A stretch of DNA of 64,000 bases from Streptomyces canus (lineage in GTDB: Bacteria; Actinomycetota; Actinomycetes; Streptomycetales; Streptomycetaceae), in assembly GCF_030816965.1 (NCBI RefSeq), contig NZ_JAUSYQ010000002.1, positions 4,621,001 through 4,685,000 of the forward strand, read 5' to 3'. The position numbers and the translations under genes are program-made. Under the pieces are notes generated by a model, which saw only the letters and a program-made list of their open reading frames with translations, was not told the origin of the DNA and did no database searches. Shown here piece by piece: positions 8,954-17,710 of the stretch. Within the stretch, counting starts at the first letter, position 1, and each line of letters begins with the position of its first letter.

Positions 8954-9598
8954 GTGAGCAGCAGCCTTCGACGCGGCGTCCTCGCCGCCGCCGCCATCGC
9001 GTTCTCGGTCACCGCGCTCTCCGCGTGCGCGGCCGGAACCGACGCCCAGACGCTGGAGGTCAAGCCGGACAACGCGGAGACCAGCGTCGGCGGCATCAGG
9101 CTCCAGAACGTCGTGGTCATCACCCAGCCCGCCACCGAGGCCTCTGGCGAGACCAAGGGCCCCGCCGTGGTCTCCGCCACCGTCTTCAACACCACCGGCA
9201 CCGCCCAGACGCTGGACGCCGTGAGCATCGAGGGCGGCGGCAGCGCCGAGATCACGCCGGCCAAGGGCAGGGGCAAGGTGACCGTCCCGGCGCACGGCTC
9301 CGTGATCCTGGGCGGCAAGGGCAACGCCTCCGCCGCGGTGGCCGAGATCGGCGAGAGCGTCAAGGACGGCAACGCCCAGAAGGTCACCTTCACCTTCAGC
9401 ACGACCGGTGACGTGAGCCTGCGCGCGTTCGTGGTCCCGGCCGACAGCTACTTCACCAAGTGGGGCCCGACCGCCGTCCCGTCGGCGCCGCAGACCTCGC
9501 CGAAGCCGACCGGCTCCGCGACCCCGAGCGGCTCCGTCACGCCGACCGACGCGGCGTCCGCGAGCGCGACGGCCACCGAGTCGGCCGCGAGCCACTGA
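8954..9598 (+). CDS. Secreted lipoprotein (PCuAC/DUF461-like)
   Basis: The 214-residue product starts with RR, a hydrophobic core and the lipobox LSAC, so it is lipidated on the cysteine at residue 24 and held outside the membrane. The mature part, about residues 40-165, is a beta-rich domain (SATVFNTTGTAQTLDAVS, VPAHGSVILGG) resembling copper chaperone PCu(A)C/DUF461 proteins, but the Met and His residues that bind copper in true PCuAC are not obvious. The last 45 residues are a Pro/Ser/Thr-rich tail. The GTG start follows a weak AAGGAG-like site. It is monocistronic with a strong terminator. Confidence 0.7.
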   Translation: MSSSLRRGVLAAAAIAFSVTALSACAAGTDAQTLEVKPDNAETSVGGIRLQNVVVITQPATEASGETKGPAVVSATVFNTTGTAQTLDAVSIEGGGSAEITPAKGRGKVTVPAHGSVILGGKGNASAAVAEIGESVKDGNAQKVTFTFSTTGDVSLRAFVVPADSYFTKWGPTAVPSAPQTSPKPTGSATPSGSVTPTDAASASATATESAASH

Positions 9599-9627
9599 GC
9601 GGCCGTACGAGACCGTCGTACGACACC

Positions 9628-9659
9628 AAGGGCGGGACCTCCGAGGAGGTCCCGCCCTT
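9628..9659. terminator. Bidirectional terminator
   Basis: A 15-bp nearly loopless palindrome (AAGGGCGGGACCTCC and complement) lies between the plus-strand lipoprotein gene and the minus-strand phoP and can end both transcripts. Confidence 0.8.
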
Positions 9660-9682
9660 CGGCGTACGTGAGGCGTTCCTCT

Positions 9683-10363
9683 TTACGGCTCAAATTTGTA
9701 GCCGAGACCCCGCACCGTCACCAGGTACCTCGGCGCGCCCGGGTCCGGCTCGATCTTGGCGCGCAGGCGCTTGACGTGGACGTCGAGGGTCTTGGTGTCG
9801 CCGACGTAGTCGGCGCCCCAGACGCGGTCGATGAGCTGCATGCGGGTCAGGACGCGGCCGGCGTTGCGCAGCAGCATCTCCAGCAGGTCGAACTCCTTGA
9901 GGGGCAGGTCGATCTTGGAGCCGGAGACCGTGACCACGTGGCGGTCCACGTCCATGCGGACCGGACCGGCCTCCAGGGCGGCCGGGGCGACCTCCTCGGG
10001 CTCGCCGCGGCGGCGCAGGACGGCGCGGATGCGGGCGACCAGCTCGCGCGAGGAGAACGGCTTGGTGACATAGTCATCGGCTCCTATTTCCAGGCCGACG
10101 ACCTTGTCGATCTCGCTGTCCTTGGCGGTCACCATGATGACGGGGACGTTGGAGCGGCCGCGCAGCTGGCGGCAGACCTCCGTGCCGGGCAGGCCCGGCA
10201 GCATCAGGTCGAGGAGGACGAGGTCGGCGCCGTTGCGCTCGAACTCGTCGAGTCCGTCGGGGCCGGTGGCCGCGATGGCGACCTCGAAGCCCTCCTTGCG
10301 GAGCATGTACGAAAGGGCGTCGGAGAAGGACTCCTCGTCCTCGACGACGAGCACTCGGGTCAC
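9683..10363 (-). CDS. phoP: Phosphate response regulator PhoP (OmpR family)
   Basis: PhoP is the master regulator of phosphate starvation in Streptomyces and also affects nitrogen and antibiotic genes. The 226-residue protein has a receiver domain with the acidic pair in VVEDEES, phospho-acceptor Asp52 in LLDLMLPG, Thr79 and Lys101. A winged-helix OmpR domain follows, ending VTVRGLGYKFEP. The GTG at 10363 is chosen because GGAGG stands just upstream and family members begin at VTRVLVVEDE; this GTG shares a GTGA overlap with the end of phoR, so the pair is translationally coupled. RegX3 of mycobacteria is the orthologous name. Confidence 0.94.
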   Translation of the reverse strand: MTRVLVVEDEESFSDALSYMLRKEGFEVAIAATGPDGLDEFERNGADLVLLDLMLPGLPGTEVCRQLRGRSNVPVIMVTAKDSEIDKVVGLEIGADDYVTKPFSSRELVARIRAVLRRRGEPEEVAPAALEAGPVRMDVDRHVVTVSGSKIDLPLKEFDLLEMLLRNAGRVLTRMQLIDRVWGADYVGDTKTLDVHVKRLRAKIEPDPGAPRYLVTVRGLGYKFEP

Positions 10364-11613
10364 GGAAGGACCTCCGGGGCGGGAAGCGGGTCGTAAGAAG
10401 CCGACTCGGGGGTGGGCCCGTCCTCGTCGTCGAGGTCGGGGTGCTGGAGCGCGCGGTCGCGGGCCGCGCCCGCCTCCGGCAGCCTGAGGGTGAACGTGGA
10501 GCCCTGTCCCTCGGAACTCCATACCGTGACCTCCCCGCCGTGCGAGGCGGCCACGTGCTTGACGATCGCGAGGCCGAGGCCCGTACCGCCGGTCTGGCGG
10601 GAGCGGGCCGGGTCGACGCGGTAGAAGCGTTCGAAGATGCGCTCCTTGTCCTTGTCGGAGATGCCGATGCCCTGGTCGGTGACGGCGACCTCGATGAGGT
10701 CGCCGCTCGGCACGGCCACCCGGCGGGCGGATATGCCGACGCGGGTGCGGGCGGGCGAGTAGTTGACGGCGTTCTCGACGAGATTGCCGAGGGCGGCGGC
10801 GAGCTGGCCGCGGTTGCCCCAGACGCGCAGCTCGGCCGCGCCGGCGGCGGCCATGGTGATCTGCTTGCTGCCGGCCTGGTGCCGGCAGCGGTCGATGGCC
10901 TCGGCGACCAGCTCGTCCACGCGGACCGGCTCGGCGTCCTCCAGCGGGTCGTCGTTCTGCACCCGGGAGAGGTCGATGATCTCCTGCACCAGGCTGGTCA
11001 GGCGGGTGGCCTCGATCTGCATCCGGCCGGCGAAGCGCTCCACGGCCTCCGGGTCCTCCGAGGCGTCCATGACGGCCTCGGACAGGAGGGAGAGCGCCCC
11101 GACGGGGGTCTTGAGCTCATGGCTGACGTTCGCGACGAAGTCGCGTCGTACCGCTTCGATCCGCCGGGCCTCGGTGAGGTCCTCCACGAGGAGCAGCACC
11201 AGCCGGGAGCCGAGGGGCGCGACGCGCGCGGAGACCGCGAGGGCCTCGCCGCGTCCGGTCCCCCGCCTGGGCAGGTCCAGCTCGACCTGGCGTATCTCCC
11301 CGTCCCTCCTGGTGTCCCGGGCCATCTGGAGCATGGGCTCCACGGAGAGCTTGCCGCCGCGGACCAGCCCGAGGGCGTACGCGGCGGAGCTGGCCTTGAC
11401 GACGGCGTCGGCCTCGTCGAGGACGACGGCGGAGGAGCGGAGCACGGACAGGACGGTGTCCACGCCCGGCGGAAGCACCGGGTCCGTGTGCAGGGAGGTG
11501 CGGGTGGGGCGTTTCTGCTCCCGCTCGCTCCAGCGGAACGCCAGCATGGCGATGACACCGGTGAGCACACCGGCGATCGCCGCCGCTGCGGCGACCGCCG
11601 CGTTCACGTCCAT
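10360..11613 (-). CDS. phoR: Phosphate sensor histidine kinase PhoR (SenX3-like)
   Basis: The 417-residue kinase has one N-terminal membrane helix (residues 5-27) and a cytoplasmic PAS-like region from about 50 to 145. The dimerisation domain carries the phospho-accepting His165 in NVSHELKTP. The ATP-binding domain shows the N box NLVENAVNYS, DQGIGIS and GGTGLGLAI. With only one helix and no extracellular domain it must read phosphate status indirectly, as SenX3 does through PhoU and the Pst transporter. phoU is divergent and next door, and phoP overlaps the 3' end by four bases. The acidic tail after residue 385 is variable in the family. Confidence 0.94.
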   Translation of the reverse strand: MDVNAAVAAAAAIAGVLTGVIAMLAFRWSEREQKRPTRTSLHTDPVLPPGVDTVLSVLRSSAVVLDEADAVVKASSAAYALGLVRGGKLSVEPMLQMARDTRRDGEIRQVELDLPRRGTGRGEALAVSARVAPLGSRLVLLLVEDLTEARRIEAVRRDFVANVSHELKTPVGALSLLSEAVMDASEDPEAVERFAGRMQIEATRLTSLVQEIIDLSRVQNDDPLEDAEPVRVDELVAEAIDRCRHQAGSKQITMAAAGAAELRVWGNRGQLAAALGNLVENAVNYSPARTRVGISARRVAVPSGDLIEVAVTDQGIGISDKDKERIFERFYRVDPARSRQTGGTGLGLAIVKHVAASHGGEVTVWSSEGQGSTFTLRLPEAGAARDRALQHPDLDDEDGPTPESASYDPLPAPEVLP

Positions 11614-11686
11614 GCCTCCAGGTTAGGCATGGGATCGGTCCTGGCCACAGCCGTCCGAGTGCGAGCTCGAACACTCGTCGCCCAGA

Positions 11687-11719
11687 GTTCACCTTGGAGC
11701 CAGTATTGGTTCATTTGGG
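11687..11719. promoter_or_regulatory. PHO box: three 11-bp direct repeat units
   Basis: Units GTTCACCTTGG, AGCCAGTATTG and GTTCATTTGGG follow each other without a gap. The first and third match the Streptomyces PHO-box consensus (GTTCACC core). The site lies between phoR and phoU, so PhoP most likely controls both directions, including its own operon. Confidence 0.85.
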
Positions 11720-11836
11720 AGGGCGGAAACGGACGCGTGCAGGGCCGAACGTGGGAGCGTGGGGTACGCAGCACCGGTTTCACGGCCGGTTTTGGCCCCT
11801 GGAACCCACAGGAATGACGTACGAGAGGGAACCCTG

Positions 11837-12526
11837 ATGCGGGACGCGTACCACGAGGAACTGGATTCGATCGGCGACGGTCTGGTGGAGATGGCCCGGC
11901 TGGTCGGCTCGGCGATCGGACGCGCCACGACGGCCATCCTCGACTCCGACCTGAAGCTGGCCGAAAGCGTGATCGAGGCCGACCAGAAGGTGGACGACCT
12001 CCAGCACGACCTGGAGGCCCGGGCGATAGCGCTGCTCGCCCGGCAGCAGCCGGTGGCGACGGACCTCCGCATCGTCGTCACCTCACTGCGCATGTCTGCC
12101 GACCTGGAGCGTTCCGGCGACCTGGCCCAGCACGTGGCGAAGCTGGCCCGGCTGCGCTTCCCGGAGCGTGCGATCCCGAACGACCTGCACGCGACCATCC
12201 TGGAGATGGGCCAGCTCGCCCAGCGTCTGATGGCGAAGGCCGCCGAGGTCATCGTCACCAAGGACGTCGACCTCGCGCTCCAGCTGGAGCAGGACGACGA
12301 CGAGATGGACCTGCTGCACCGCACGCTCTTCCAGCACCTGCTGGACGACAAGTGGAAGCACGGCATCGAGACGGCGGTCGACGTGACGCTGCTCGGCCGT
12401 TATTACGAGCGGTTCGCCGACCACGCGGTGTCGGTCGCCAAGCGGGTGGTGTACCTGGTGACGGGTGAGCACGCGGACGACCTGCAGCAGGACATCCAGC
12501 CGGTGACGGGAGTGGAGGGGGCCTGA
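11837..12526 (+). CDS. phoU: Phosphate signalling protein PhoU
   Basis: PhoU links the Pst phosphate transporter to the PhoR kinase and holds the system off when phosphate is plentiful. The 229-residue protein is made of two three-helix bundles; both metal-cluster motifs of the family are present as SLRMSADLERSGDLAQHVAKL and LGRYYERFADHAVSVAKRVVYL (shortened here in the reading of helices). The ATG at 11837 follows GAGAGGGA and starts at the conserved MRDAYHEEL. It is divergent from phoR across the PHO box, the standard Streptomyces arrangement. Confidence 0.95.
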   Translation: MRDAYHEELDSIGDGLVEMARLVGSAIGRATTAILDSDLKLAESVIEADQKVDDLQHDLEARAIALLARQQPVATDLRIVVTSLRMSADLERSGDLAQHVAKLARLRFPERAIPNDLHATILEMGQLAQRLMAKAAEVIVTKDVDLALQLEQDDDEMDLLHRTLFQHLLDDKWKHGIETAVDVTLLGRYYERFADHAVSVAKRVVYLVTGEHADDLQQDIQPVTGVEGA

Positions 12527-12682
12527 CCACTCCTGGAGTGTTCCTGGCGTGTGCCGGGTCCCGTTCGGGACGTGCGCAAGCCTCTGTGCGCCGTTGATGC
12601 GCCCAGTGGAGCGGGCATGCAATGGGTACAGGGCCTGGTCCGACAGTCGGGACGTTCTGGCCCTCGCATCGAGGAGGGACCC

Positions 12683-12841
12683 ATGGCCGAATCCCCCAGC
12701 ACTCCCCAGCCCGACCCCACGCAGGAACGCCCGACCGAGCAGCCCGCCGCGATCAGGACCCTGACGGTCATCGGCGCGTGCGGCTGCGGCTCGGGCTGCG
12801 GGTGCGGGTGCCAGTCGGGCAATCCGTGCCAGTGCGGCTGA
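12683..12841 (+). CDS. 52-aa protein with a Cys/Gly-rich tail
   Basis: A strong GAGGAGGG ribosome-binding site precedes this short gene. The first 28 residues are Pro, Glu and Thr-rich and probably flexible. The last 20 contain seven cysteines at positions 33, 35, 39, 41, 43, 49 and 51, spaced by Gly, Ser or Gln. Such CxC-rich tails bind soft metals in metallothioneins, so metal binding is a reasonable guess, but no known family is recognised; a modified peptide precursor is the other possibility. It is cut off from the DUF4242 gene downstream by a strong terminator. Confidence 0.75.
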   Translation: MAESPSTPQPDPTQERPTEQPAAIRTLTVIGACGCGSGCGCGCQSGNPCQCG

Positions 12842-12866
12842 ATCTGGTACGGCTGGATCTGGTACG

Positions 12867-12906
12867 ACGACGAGGGGCCCCGGGTGACACCGGGGCCCCT
12901 CGTCGT
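12867..12906 (+). terminator. Strong hairpin terminator
   Basis: A perfect 17-bp stem (ACGACGAGGGGCCCCGG and complement) with a 6-base loop follows the Cys-rich micropeptide gene by 25 bases. Confidence 0.85.
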
Positions 12907-13012
12907 GTCACGTGACCTGCCCGGGTCGACCGGGCGAGCGGGGAGGAGGAGCATGAAGGTGAGGGACGGGGGACGACCGTTCGGCTCGGGGAATGGCAGG
13001 AAGGTGGAGGCC

Positions 13013-13261
13013 ATGGCTCAGTTCATGGACGTACACCGAGGGATGCAGGGCATCACGGCCGACCAGCTGATGGAGGCCCACCAGGCCGACCTGGCGATAG
13101 AGAAGGACGAGAGCGTGCACTTCGAGCGCGCCTGGGCGGACCCCGAGGCCGGTCTCGTGTACTGCCTCTCGGAGGCACCGTCGGCGGAGGCGGTCCAACG
13201 CATCCACGAACGGGCGGGCCACAAGGCGGACGAGATCCACGCGGTGCCGTTGTCGGTTTGA
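13013..13261 (+). CDS. DUF4242 protein, nickel-binding SCO4226-like
   Basis: The 82-residue protein starts MAQFMDVHRGMQG and has the ferredoxin-like dimer fold of DUF4242. From memory it matches SCO4226 of S. coelicolor, an 82-residue protein shown by crystallography to bind nickel. Candidate ligands seen here are His residues at about 7, 22, 36, 66 and 71, and the single cysteine in YCLSEAP. The ATG is preceded by GGTGGAGG; longer in-frame starts are rejected because the family begins here. It has its own transcript after the terminator at 12867-12906. Confidence 0.85.
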   Translation: MAQFMDVHRGMQGITADQLMEAHQADLAIEKDESVHFERAWADPEAGLVYCLSEAPSAEAVQRIHERAGHKADEIHAVPLSV

Positions 13262-13662
13262 CCACGTCCGGAACGCCCGGCCTGCTGCCCTCGCGCCCAC
13301 GGCGCGCGCCCGTCTCGTGGAACTGGATCCGGCGAACGTGGCTGCGGGCGACGGAGACCGCCGCCGCTTTCGGCCCGCCCGGCGTCGGGGCGCTCGCCGC
13401 TGACGCGTCTCCCTCGCACTCGACCAACTCGCCTGGATGCCGATGCTCGCCCTGACCGGTAAGGCCCGCGGCTCCCCCGCTCGTCACCCCCGGCCCCGGC
13501 CGCAGGCTCCGCCTCAGCGACCCGATGGCCCTGGACCGGCAAGATCACCCGGGCATTCGACCGGTTCGACACACAGAGTCCCCGTCAGCACACCAACGAG
13601 GGCTCATGAACGTTCTGCGTTTGACGATGGCTCGACGCGACTCCGTTCCAAGGAGAGCAGCG
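13262..13662. other. 401-bp gap before the MBL gene
   Basis: No gene is supported. Short plus-strand frames open at 13437 and 13525 but have mixed codon use and no family resemblance; this marks the left edge of the variable region. Confidence 0.4.
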
Positions 13663-14514
13663 ATGACAACCATGGAGAGTTTCGACCTTCTGCAGCCGTA
13701 CAAGATCGCTGAGGAGACATTCGTCATCCCGTGGGCCCTTGAGGCCCCGCCGGTCGGCCACTTCCCGATGAACTCGATGGTGATCCGGGGAACCGAACCG
13801 GTCCTCGTGGACACCGGGGCGCCCGCAGTGCGCTCCCAGTGGCTGGAGGCAGCCTGGTCCGTCGTGGATCCCCTGGACGTACGGTGGATCTTCCTCACCC
13901 ACGACGACCGCGACCACGCCGGCAACCTCCTGGCGGTCCTCGCGGAATGCCCGAACGCGACCCTGCTGACGACATGGTTCTCCATCGGCCGCATGGCCGA
14001 GGAGTGGGAGACCCCTGTCAACCGGTGCCGCTTCATGACCGACGGCGACACGATCGACGCGGGCGATCGCACCCTGGTCGCCAAGCGACCGCCCCTGTAC
14101 GACAACCCCACAACCCGCGCCCTTTTCGACCCGAAGGCCAACGTCCTGTGGGCCGTTGACACCTTCGCCACGAACGTGCCGACCCCCATGCCCGAAACGG
14201 CGGCGCTGTCGCCGGACGAATTCCGCGACGGCCAGTTCTTCGGCGGACGGCTGGTCTCCCCCTGGGTCGCCCTGCTGGACGCCCAGAAGTTCGGGGCGGT
14301 CGTCACCGACTTCCAGCACCTGAACGCCGAGGTCATCGCCGGCTGCCACTGCCCGGTCCTCCGCGGAGCCCAGATCTCCGAGGCCTACGACCTCCTCCGC
14401 CAACTCCCTGGAATCCCCCCGTGGGCAGAGTTCACCCAGGCCGACCTGGACCAGTGGATGGCGGTTGCCGAGAGCTCGGTGCCACCGGAACAACCACGCC
14501 CGTCGGGGACGTGA
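13663..14514 (+). CDS. Metallo-beta-lactamase-fold protein (ODP/FprA-like)
   Basis: The 283-residue protein has the MBL fold. The first metal motif reads THDDRDHAGN, which has the H-x-[E/D]-x-D-H layout of the ODP/flavodiiron branch and not the HxHxDH of hydrolases. Later ligands are Asp and His residues in WAVDTFATN and AGCHCPVL. Flavodiiron proteins of this branch bind a di-iron site and reduce oxygen or nitric oxide, but here there is no flavodoxin domain, so activity is uncertain. The ATG is set by AAGGAGAGC eight bases upstream. The neighbours give no functional clue. Confidence 0.75.
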   Translation: MTTMESFDLLQPYKIAEETFVIPWALEAPPVGHFPMNSMVIRGTEPVLVDTGAPAVRSQWLEAAWSVVDPLDVRWIFLTHDDRDHAGNLLAVLAECPNATLLTTWFSIGRMAEEWETPVNRCRFMTDGDTIDAGDRTLVAKRPPLYDNPTTRALFDPKANVLWAVDTFATNVPTPMPETAALSPDEFRDGQFFGGRLVSPWVALLDAQKFGAVVTDFQHLNAEVIAGCHCPVLRGAQISEAYDLLRQLPGIPPWAEFTQADLDQWMAVAESSVPPEQPRPSGT

Positions 14515-14775
14515 CTGCGGCCGTGGCCCTCCAGGGGTGCTGCCCGACAGCTTGGTGACGCGGTCGGCTGGCGTGAAAATACCTCCCACCCGCGCAGGTG
14601 GGAGGCATGATCGCAATGGCTGCTTCTTCTTGCCCTGGGTGTTGCCGGGAATCTTGGTGCCCTGCGTTTTCGCTGCTCAGGAGCGGTGGTCCCGGGCGCT
14701 TGGTGGTCGTCATTGGTCGTCATCGGCCACTGTCGAGCGGCCTCGGACGGCCCAGGCAACGGCCCGTTTGGCGGC
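14515..14775. terminator. Convergent gap with hairpin at 14582-14605
   Basis: Between the convergent MBL and GIY-YIG genes lies CCTCCCACC paired with GGTGGGAGG around a 6-base loop. It can terminate both. Nothing else is recognised in the gap. Confidence 0.6.
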
Positions 14776-15321
14776 TTACGAGCTGATGGGCAACGCTCGT
14801 GCTCGCTGGCGTGCTTGGGCTCGTATCTCCTTCAGGCGGCTGTGGAACGCGTTGTGGCGGTTCTGGTCGAGGTTCAGCGGGAGGTCGAGCTGGGCGATGA
14901 GCTGTGACTCCAGGTCCCATGGTTCGCTCTGCTCGATCCAGCACACCCGAGCGTTGTCCGCCATCCACTTGCTCAGGGTGGCTTCGCCGGCCTTGCCGAA
15001 GGTCATTCGCTTGCCGCTGCCCACCCGGCGCAGCTCAAGTCCGAGCAGGCATCCGAGGGTGAGCCGCAGCGTCGAGCCGGCCGCGTTGCCCCGGTAGTGG
15101 TAACGCACCCGCTTGCGAAGGTTCTGCGTGCTGGTCCGGTTCGCCATGAACCGCGGGGCTATACCGACGTACAGCAGGCGCCCAGCGTCCAGGTCGGGGT
15201 GGGGCGGCTGCTCGAAGTGCCACCCGTAGACCCCTGCCGCCGCCGGTACAGGACTCGGACGCACCAAGACCTCCTGCGCCGACCACAACTGATCGGGGCT
15301 GGCGAGAGCAGTGGCTTCCAC
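14776..15321 (-). CDS. GIY-YIG nuclease family protein
   Basis: The protein shows the two short motifs that name this nuclease fold: AAGVYGW (the GIY strand) and LLYVGIAP (the YIG strand), about 30 residues apart near its N terminus. A basic segment follows (RKRVRYHYRGNAAG), and the conserved PLNLDQNRHNAFHSRLKEIR segment lies near the C terminus. Free-standing members of this actinobacterial group are often found at variable loci, but their targets are unknown. The GTG at 15321 is preferred because GGAGGT lies six bases upstream; a GTG five codons earlier lacks such a site. That gives 181 residues. Confidence 0.75.
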   Translation of the reverse strand: MEATALASPDQLWSAQEVLVRPSPVPAAAGVYGWHFEQPPHPDLDAGRLLYVGIAPRFMANRTSTQNLRKRVRYHYRGNAAGSTLRLTLGCLLGLELRRVGSGKRMTFGKAGEATLSKWMADNARVCWIEQSEPWDLESQLIAQLDLPLNLDQNRHNAFHSRLKEIRAQARQRARALPISS

Positions 15322-15924
15322 GGCACCTCCAGGCACGTGACGGCTGATCGTCGCAGGTTACTGGTCACCGCTGACAGAACATCCCTCGCCTACGCAGCCG
15401 CGTGACATCAGCTTGGGAAGCTGCGGGCATTTGGGGGTGGTTCGGGGGCTGACCTGGGCGAACGGTCGCGTCCGAGCCTCGTCGGCCCCACTGGCCTTCA
15501 CCGTGATTCCCCGCTGTTCCCCGCTGATCTGGTGCGCTTGTGGTGCAGGCCGCACGGCGTCGAGACCATGCTCGGGGCGTGCTGTCAGTGGACGTGGCTA
15601 AGGTCTCAGACGCGCGGCCGGCTCCCGAGGTGTCCAGCTCTGTAGAGCAGCTGCATCCCCGGCTCTGTTGGGGGTGGCCCGGGTAGGGCCCGGGACCTAA
15701 CCAACGGTCGGGCTTCGTCGATGGCTAAGGAGAGACCTGCCAGCGCCGGCCGCGCACCGAGCAGCGCCCTGCGAAAGCAGACGCACGCTTTCCAACTGGG
15801 TTGGTGGGGTGGCGAGGTGCGTGCGTGGGCGTTCACCTGGGTTCATCGGCGGCTGGCTTGCGGGTTCGTCCCGGACTCGCGTCTCGCATGAACCGCCCTG
15901 AGGGTTCGGGAAGATGAGCAGTGG
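15322..15924. other. About 600 bp without a supported gene
   Basis: Several short frames overlap here on both strands, but none has coding bias, a ribosome-binding site and family resemblance together. The GC content dips, as expected for rearranged DNA beside gene remnants. Confidence 0.45.
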
Positions 15925-16337
15925 GTGAGCAGGTGCCTTCAGGTTGCGCTCCCAGGCGTGGAAGTGCGTCCCCACGATGACGGTTCCCGCCCGAACAGGC
16001 ATGACTTCGATCTCGTCCGCGATCGCAACAGGTACGCGGCCTTGGAGGTCACGGCTGCTGCTGACGCCGAATCGATCACGCTCTGGAAGAGCATGACCCG
16101 TGGCGGTCGTTGGATCGAGGAAGGCCTTGCGGGGGGATGGGTGGTTGAGCTGCTACCCACAACCCGGATGAAGACCGTGCGCATCGAGCTTCCGCAAGTC
16201 CTGGCTCGGATGGAGCAGCTCGGCATTCGTACGCTGCGCGATGCGCACGGGGACGTTCAAAATCACCTCGTCAGCCAGGCGGAGGGGATGGGGGTCGCCA
16301 CAGCCTGGCAGTCGCATCTGCAGTCAGCAACGAGTAG
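15925..16337 (+). pseudogene. Truncated conserved Streptomyces protein
   Basis: The first 130 codons look genuine: GVEVRPHDDGSRPNRHDFDL, AALEVTAAADAESITLWKSM and GGWVVELLPTTRMK resemble a family of roughly 250-300-residue Streptomyces hypothetical proteins whose members continue well past this point. Here the similarity stops near 16337 and the frame runs on into low-quality sequence. The upstream end may also be cut, because the GTG start has no clear ribosome-binding site. I read it as a remnant left by a deletion or recombination; the family memory is approximate. Confidence 0.6.
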
Positions 16338-16502
16338 TCGCCGCTCACCAACCCGTCCAAGGGCGACGAGGACGGCCTGTGCCGAGCCCTTACCGCACTC
16401 CTCGCTCCGCGGCCCGCCCACCGGGACATTCCTGGAGTGCGGGTGGTCCTCGCCGAGGTGGTTGTGGAACGGGCCCAGCTGCTCATCACCGAGGAGGCGT
16501 GA
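16338..16502 (+). pseudogene. C-terminal fragment of an unknown gene
   Basis: A frame opened right after an in-frame TAG encodes 54 residues with strong GC3 bias (for example DEDGLCRALTALLAPRP and VVLAEVVVERAQLLITEEA) and ends in TGA, but it has no start codon. It looks like the tail of a different gene joined to the truncated gene before it. Confidence 0.5.
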
Positions 16503-16564
16503 ACACCCCTGCCTCCGCGGCCGTTTCGCTCCTCGGCGGATCACCCATCAGTCGATCGCGGTGG

Positions 16565-17710
16565 TCAGGCCCGGCGGGTGGGCGCTGCCGCGATGGGCGT
16601 CATCGGGGTGCGGGCGGCTTGCGTGCGCCAGGCGTCGGCGAGTTCGGCGGGGAAGCGTCGGCCGCTGCGCGTGAGGACGACGCCGGGTGCGAGTTCGACC
16701 TCGTCGCCGGGGCGGAAGGGACGGTCGGTCTGCGGGGGCAGCGCCTCCCAGGGTCCGAACCCGCCGCGCTTGCCGGTGCGACGCATCCGGGTGCCGTAGG
16801 TGCTGATGTCGCGGATCAGGACCGTTCCGTTCCGGGCGGAGACGGCCAGATGCCTGCGGCTGACCTGCTGGGCGACCTGTGGGGACAGCAGGCTGTGCAG
16901 GGCGATGCCCGCCGGACCCGGCAGTCGGCCGACGTATGCTTCGGAGCCCTCGTCGAGGGTGTAGCGGGCCACGCAGGTGCCGTCGATGACGGCTTTGAGC
17001 TGGGTGGTGCCCAGGCGCGGGCCATCGTTCTCCAAGGGCGTGCCGTGGAGCTCGCAGGTGGGGACGCCGCGCCGCATGCGGGGCAACAGGATCCGGTCGC
17101 CGCGGCGGATGTCGTAGAGGGAGCAGCGGGGCTCCGGACAGCGCCAGCTCTGCATGATCACGTCGGTCAGCGGCGTCCTGGAGGGCCCGAGGAGACCCTG
17201 TTTCTTCAACGCGGACAGTTCCATTTTGCGGGAGATCTCGGCCGCCGAGCGCACGCCCATGTCCATGGCGACGAGGGTGACGGATCCGTCGGGGCGCGCT
17301 TCGGGTCTGAGGAACTGCCAGGTGTTGCCCTGGATCCACGGGTGCCCGGCGCGATGGTCGACGTACTGGTCGCCGGTGATGACCGGGGTCGCGGTCATGC
17401 GTGCCAGGTCGAGGACGCGTTCGTCGGCGTCGTCGACCTCCTCGACCAGCCCGTCGGCCACCCAGCCCCGCAGCCGCCGGACCTCGGCCTGGTCGCCGAA
17501 CTCCCGGTGCCCGCCCAGAAGGCTGTTGTCGGCGACCAAGTAGACGGAGACGTCGGGATCCCCGGTGAGCTCCATAAGGGCCCGCAGGACCAGCCCGAGG
17601 CGGCGCAGGGAGCGCGGCCCGCGTGGGCCGATGGAGGTGTCGCGGGCGATGTTGGAGAGCTCCACCAGATAGTCGGCTCGCTCCGCCGACGTGGCCAGGT
17701 GATGTTCCAT
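16565..17710 (-). CDS. PIN/NYN-like ribonuclease domain fused to zinc ribbon and FHA domain
   Basis: Three domains can be seen in the 381 residues. Residues 12-125 resemble the PIN/NYN fold of Zc3h12a-type RNases: YLVELSN at 14-20, the acidic LVADN near 61, DDADERVLDLA near 93-103, and VITGDQYVDHRAGHPWI at 110-126, giving a cluster of Asp residues suited to metal-dependent RNA cleavage. Residues 191-222 form a possible zinc ribbon (CPEPRC, then CELH). Residues 257-312 are an FHA domain (VGR, SRRH, ISTYGT) that binds phosphothreonine. The gene is divergent from a Ser/Thr kinase, so phosphorylation-controlled RNase activity is a plausible inference. The first acidic residue is Glu, not Asp. Confidence 0.7.
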   Translation of the reverse strand: MEHHLATSAERADYLVELSNIARDTSIGPRGPRSLRRLGLVLRALMELTGDPDVSVYLVADNSLLGGHREFGDQAEVRRLRGWVADGLVEEVDDADERVLDLARMTATPVITGDQYVDHRAGHPWIQGNTWQFLRPEARPDGSVTLVAMDMGVRSAAEISRKMELSALKKQGLLGPSRTPLTDVIMQSWRCPEPRCSLYDIRRGDRILLPRMRRGVPTCELHGTPLENDGPRLGTTQLKAVIDGTCVARYTLDEGSEAYVGRLPGPAGIALHSLLSPQVAQQVSRRHLAVSARNGTVLIRDISTYGTRMRRTGKRGGFGPWEALPPQTDRPFRPGDEVELAPGVVLTRSGRRFPAELADAWRTQAARTPMTPIAAAPTRRA

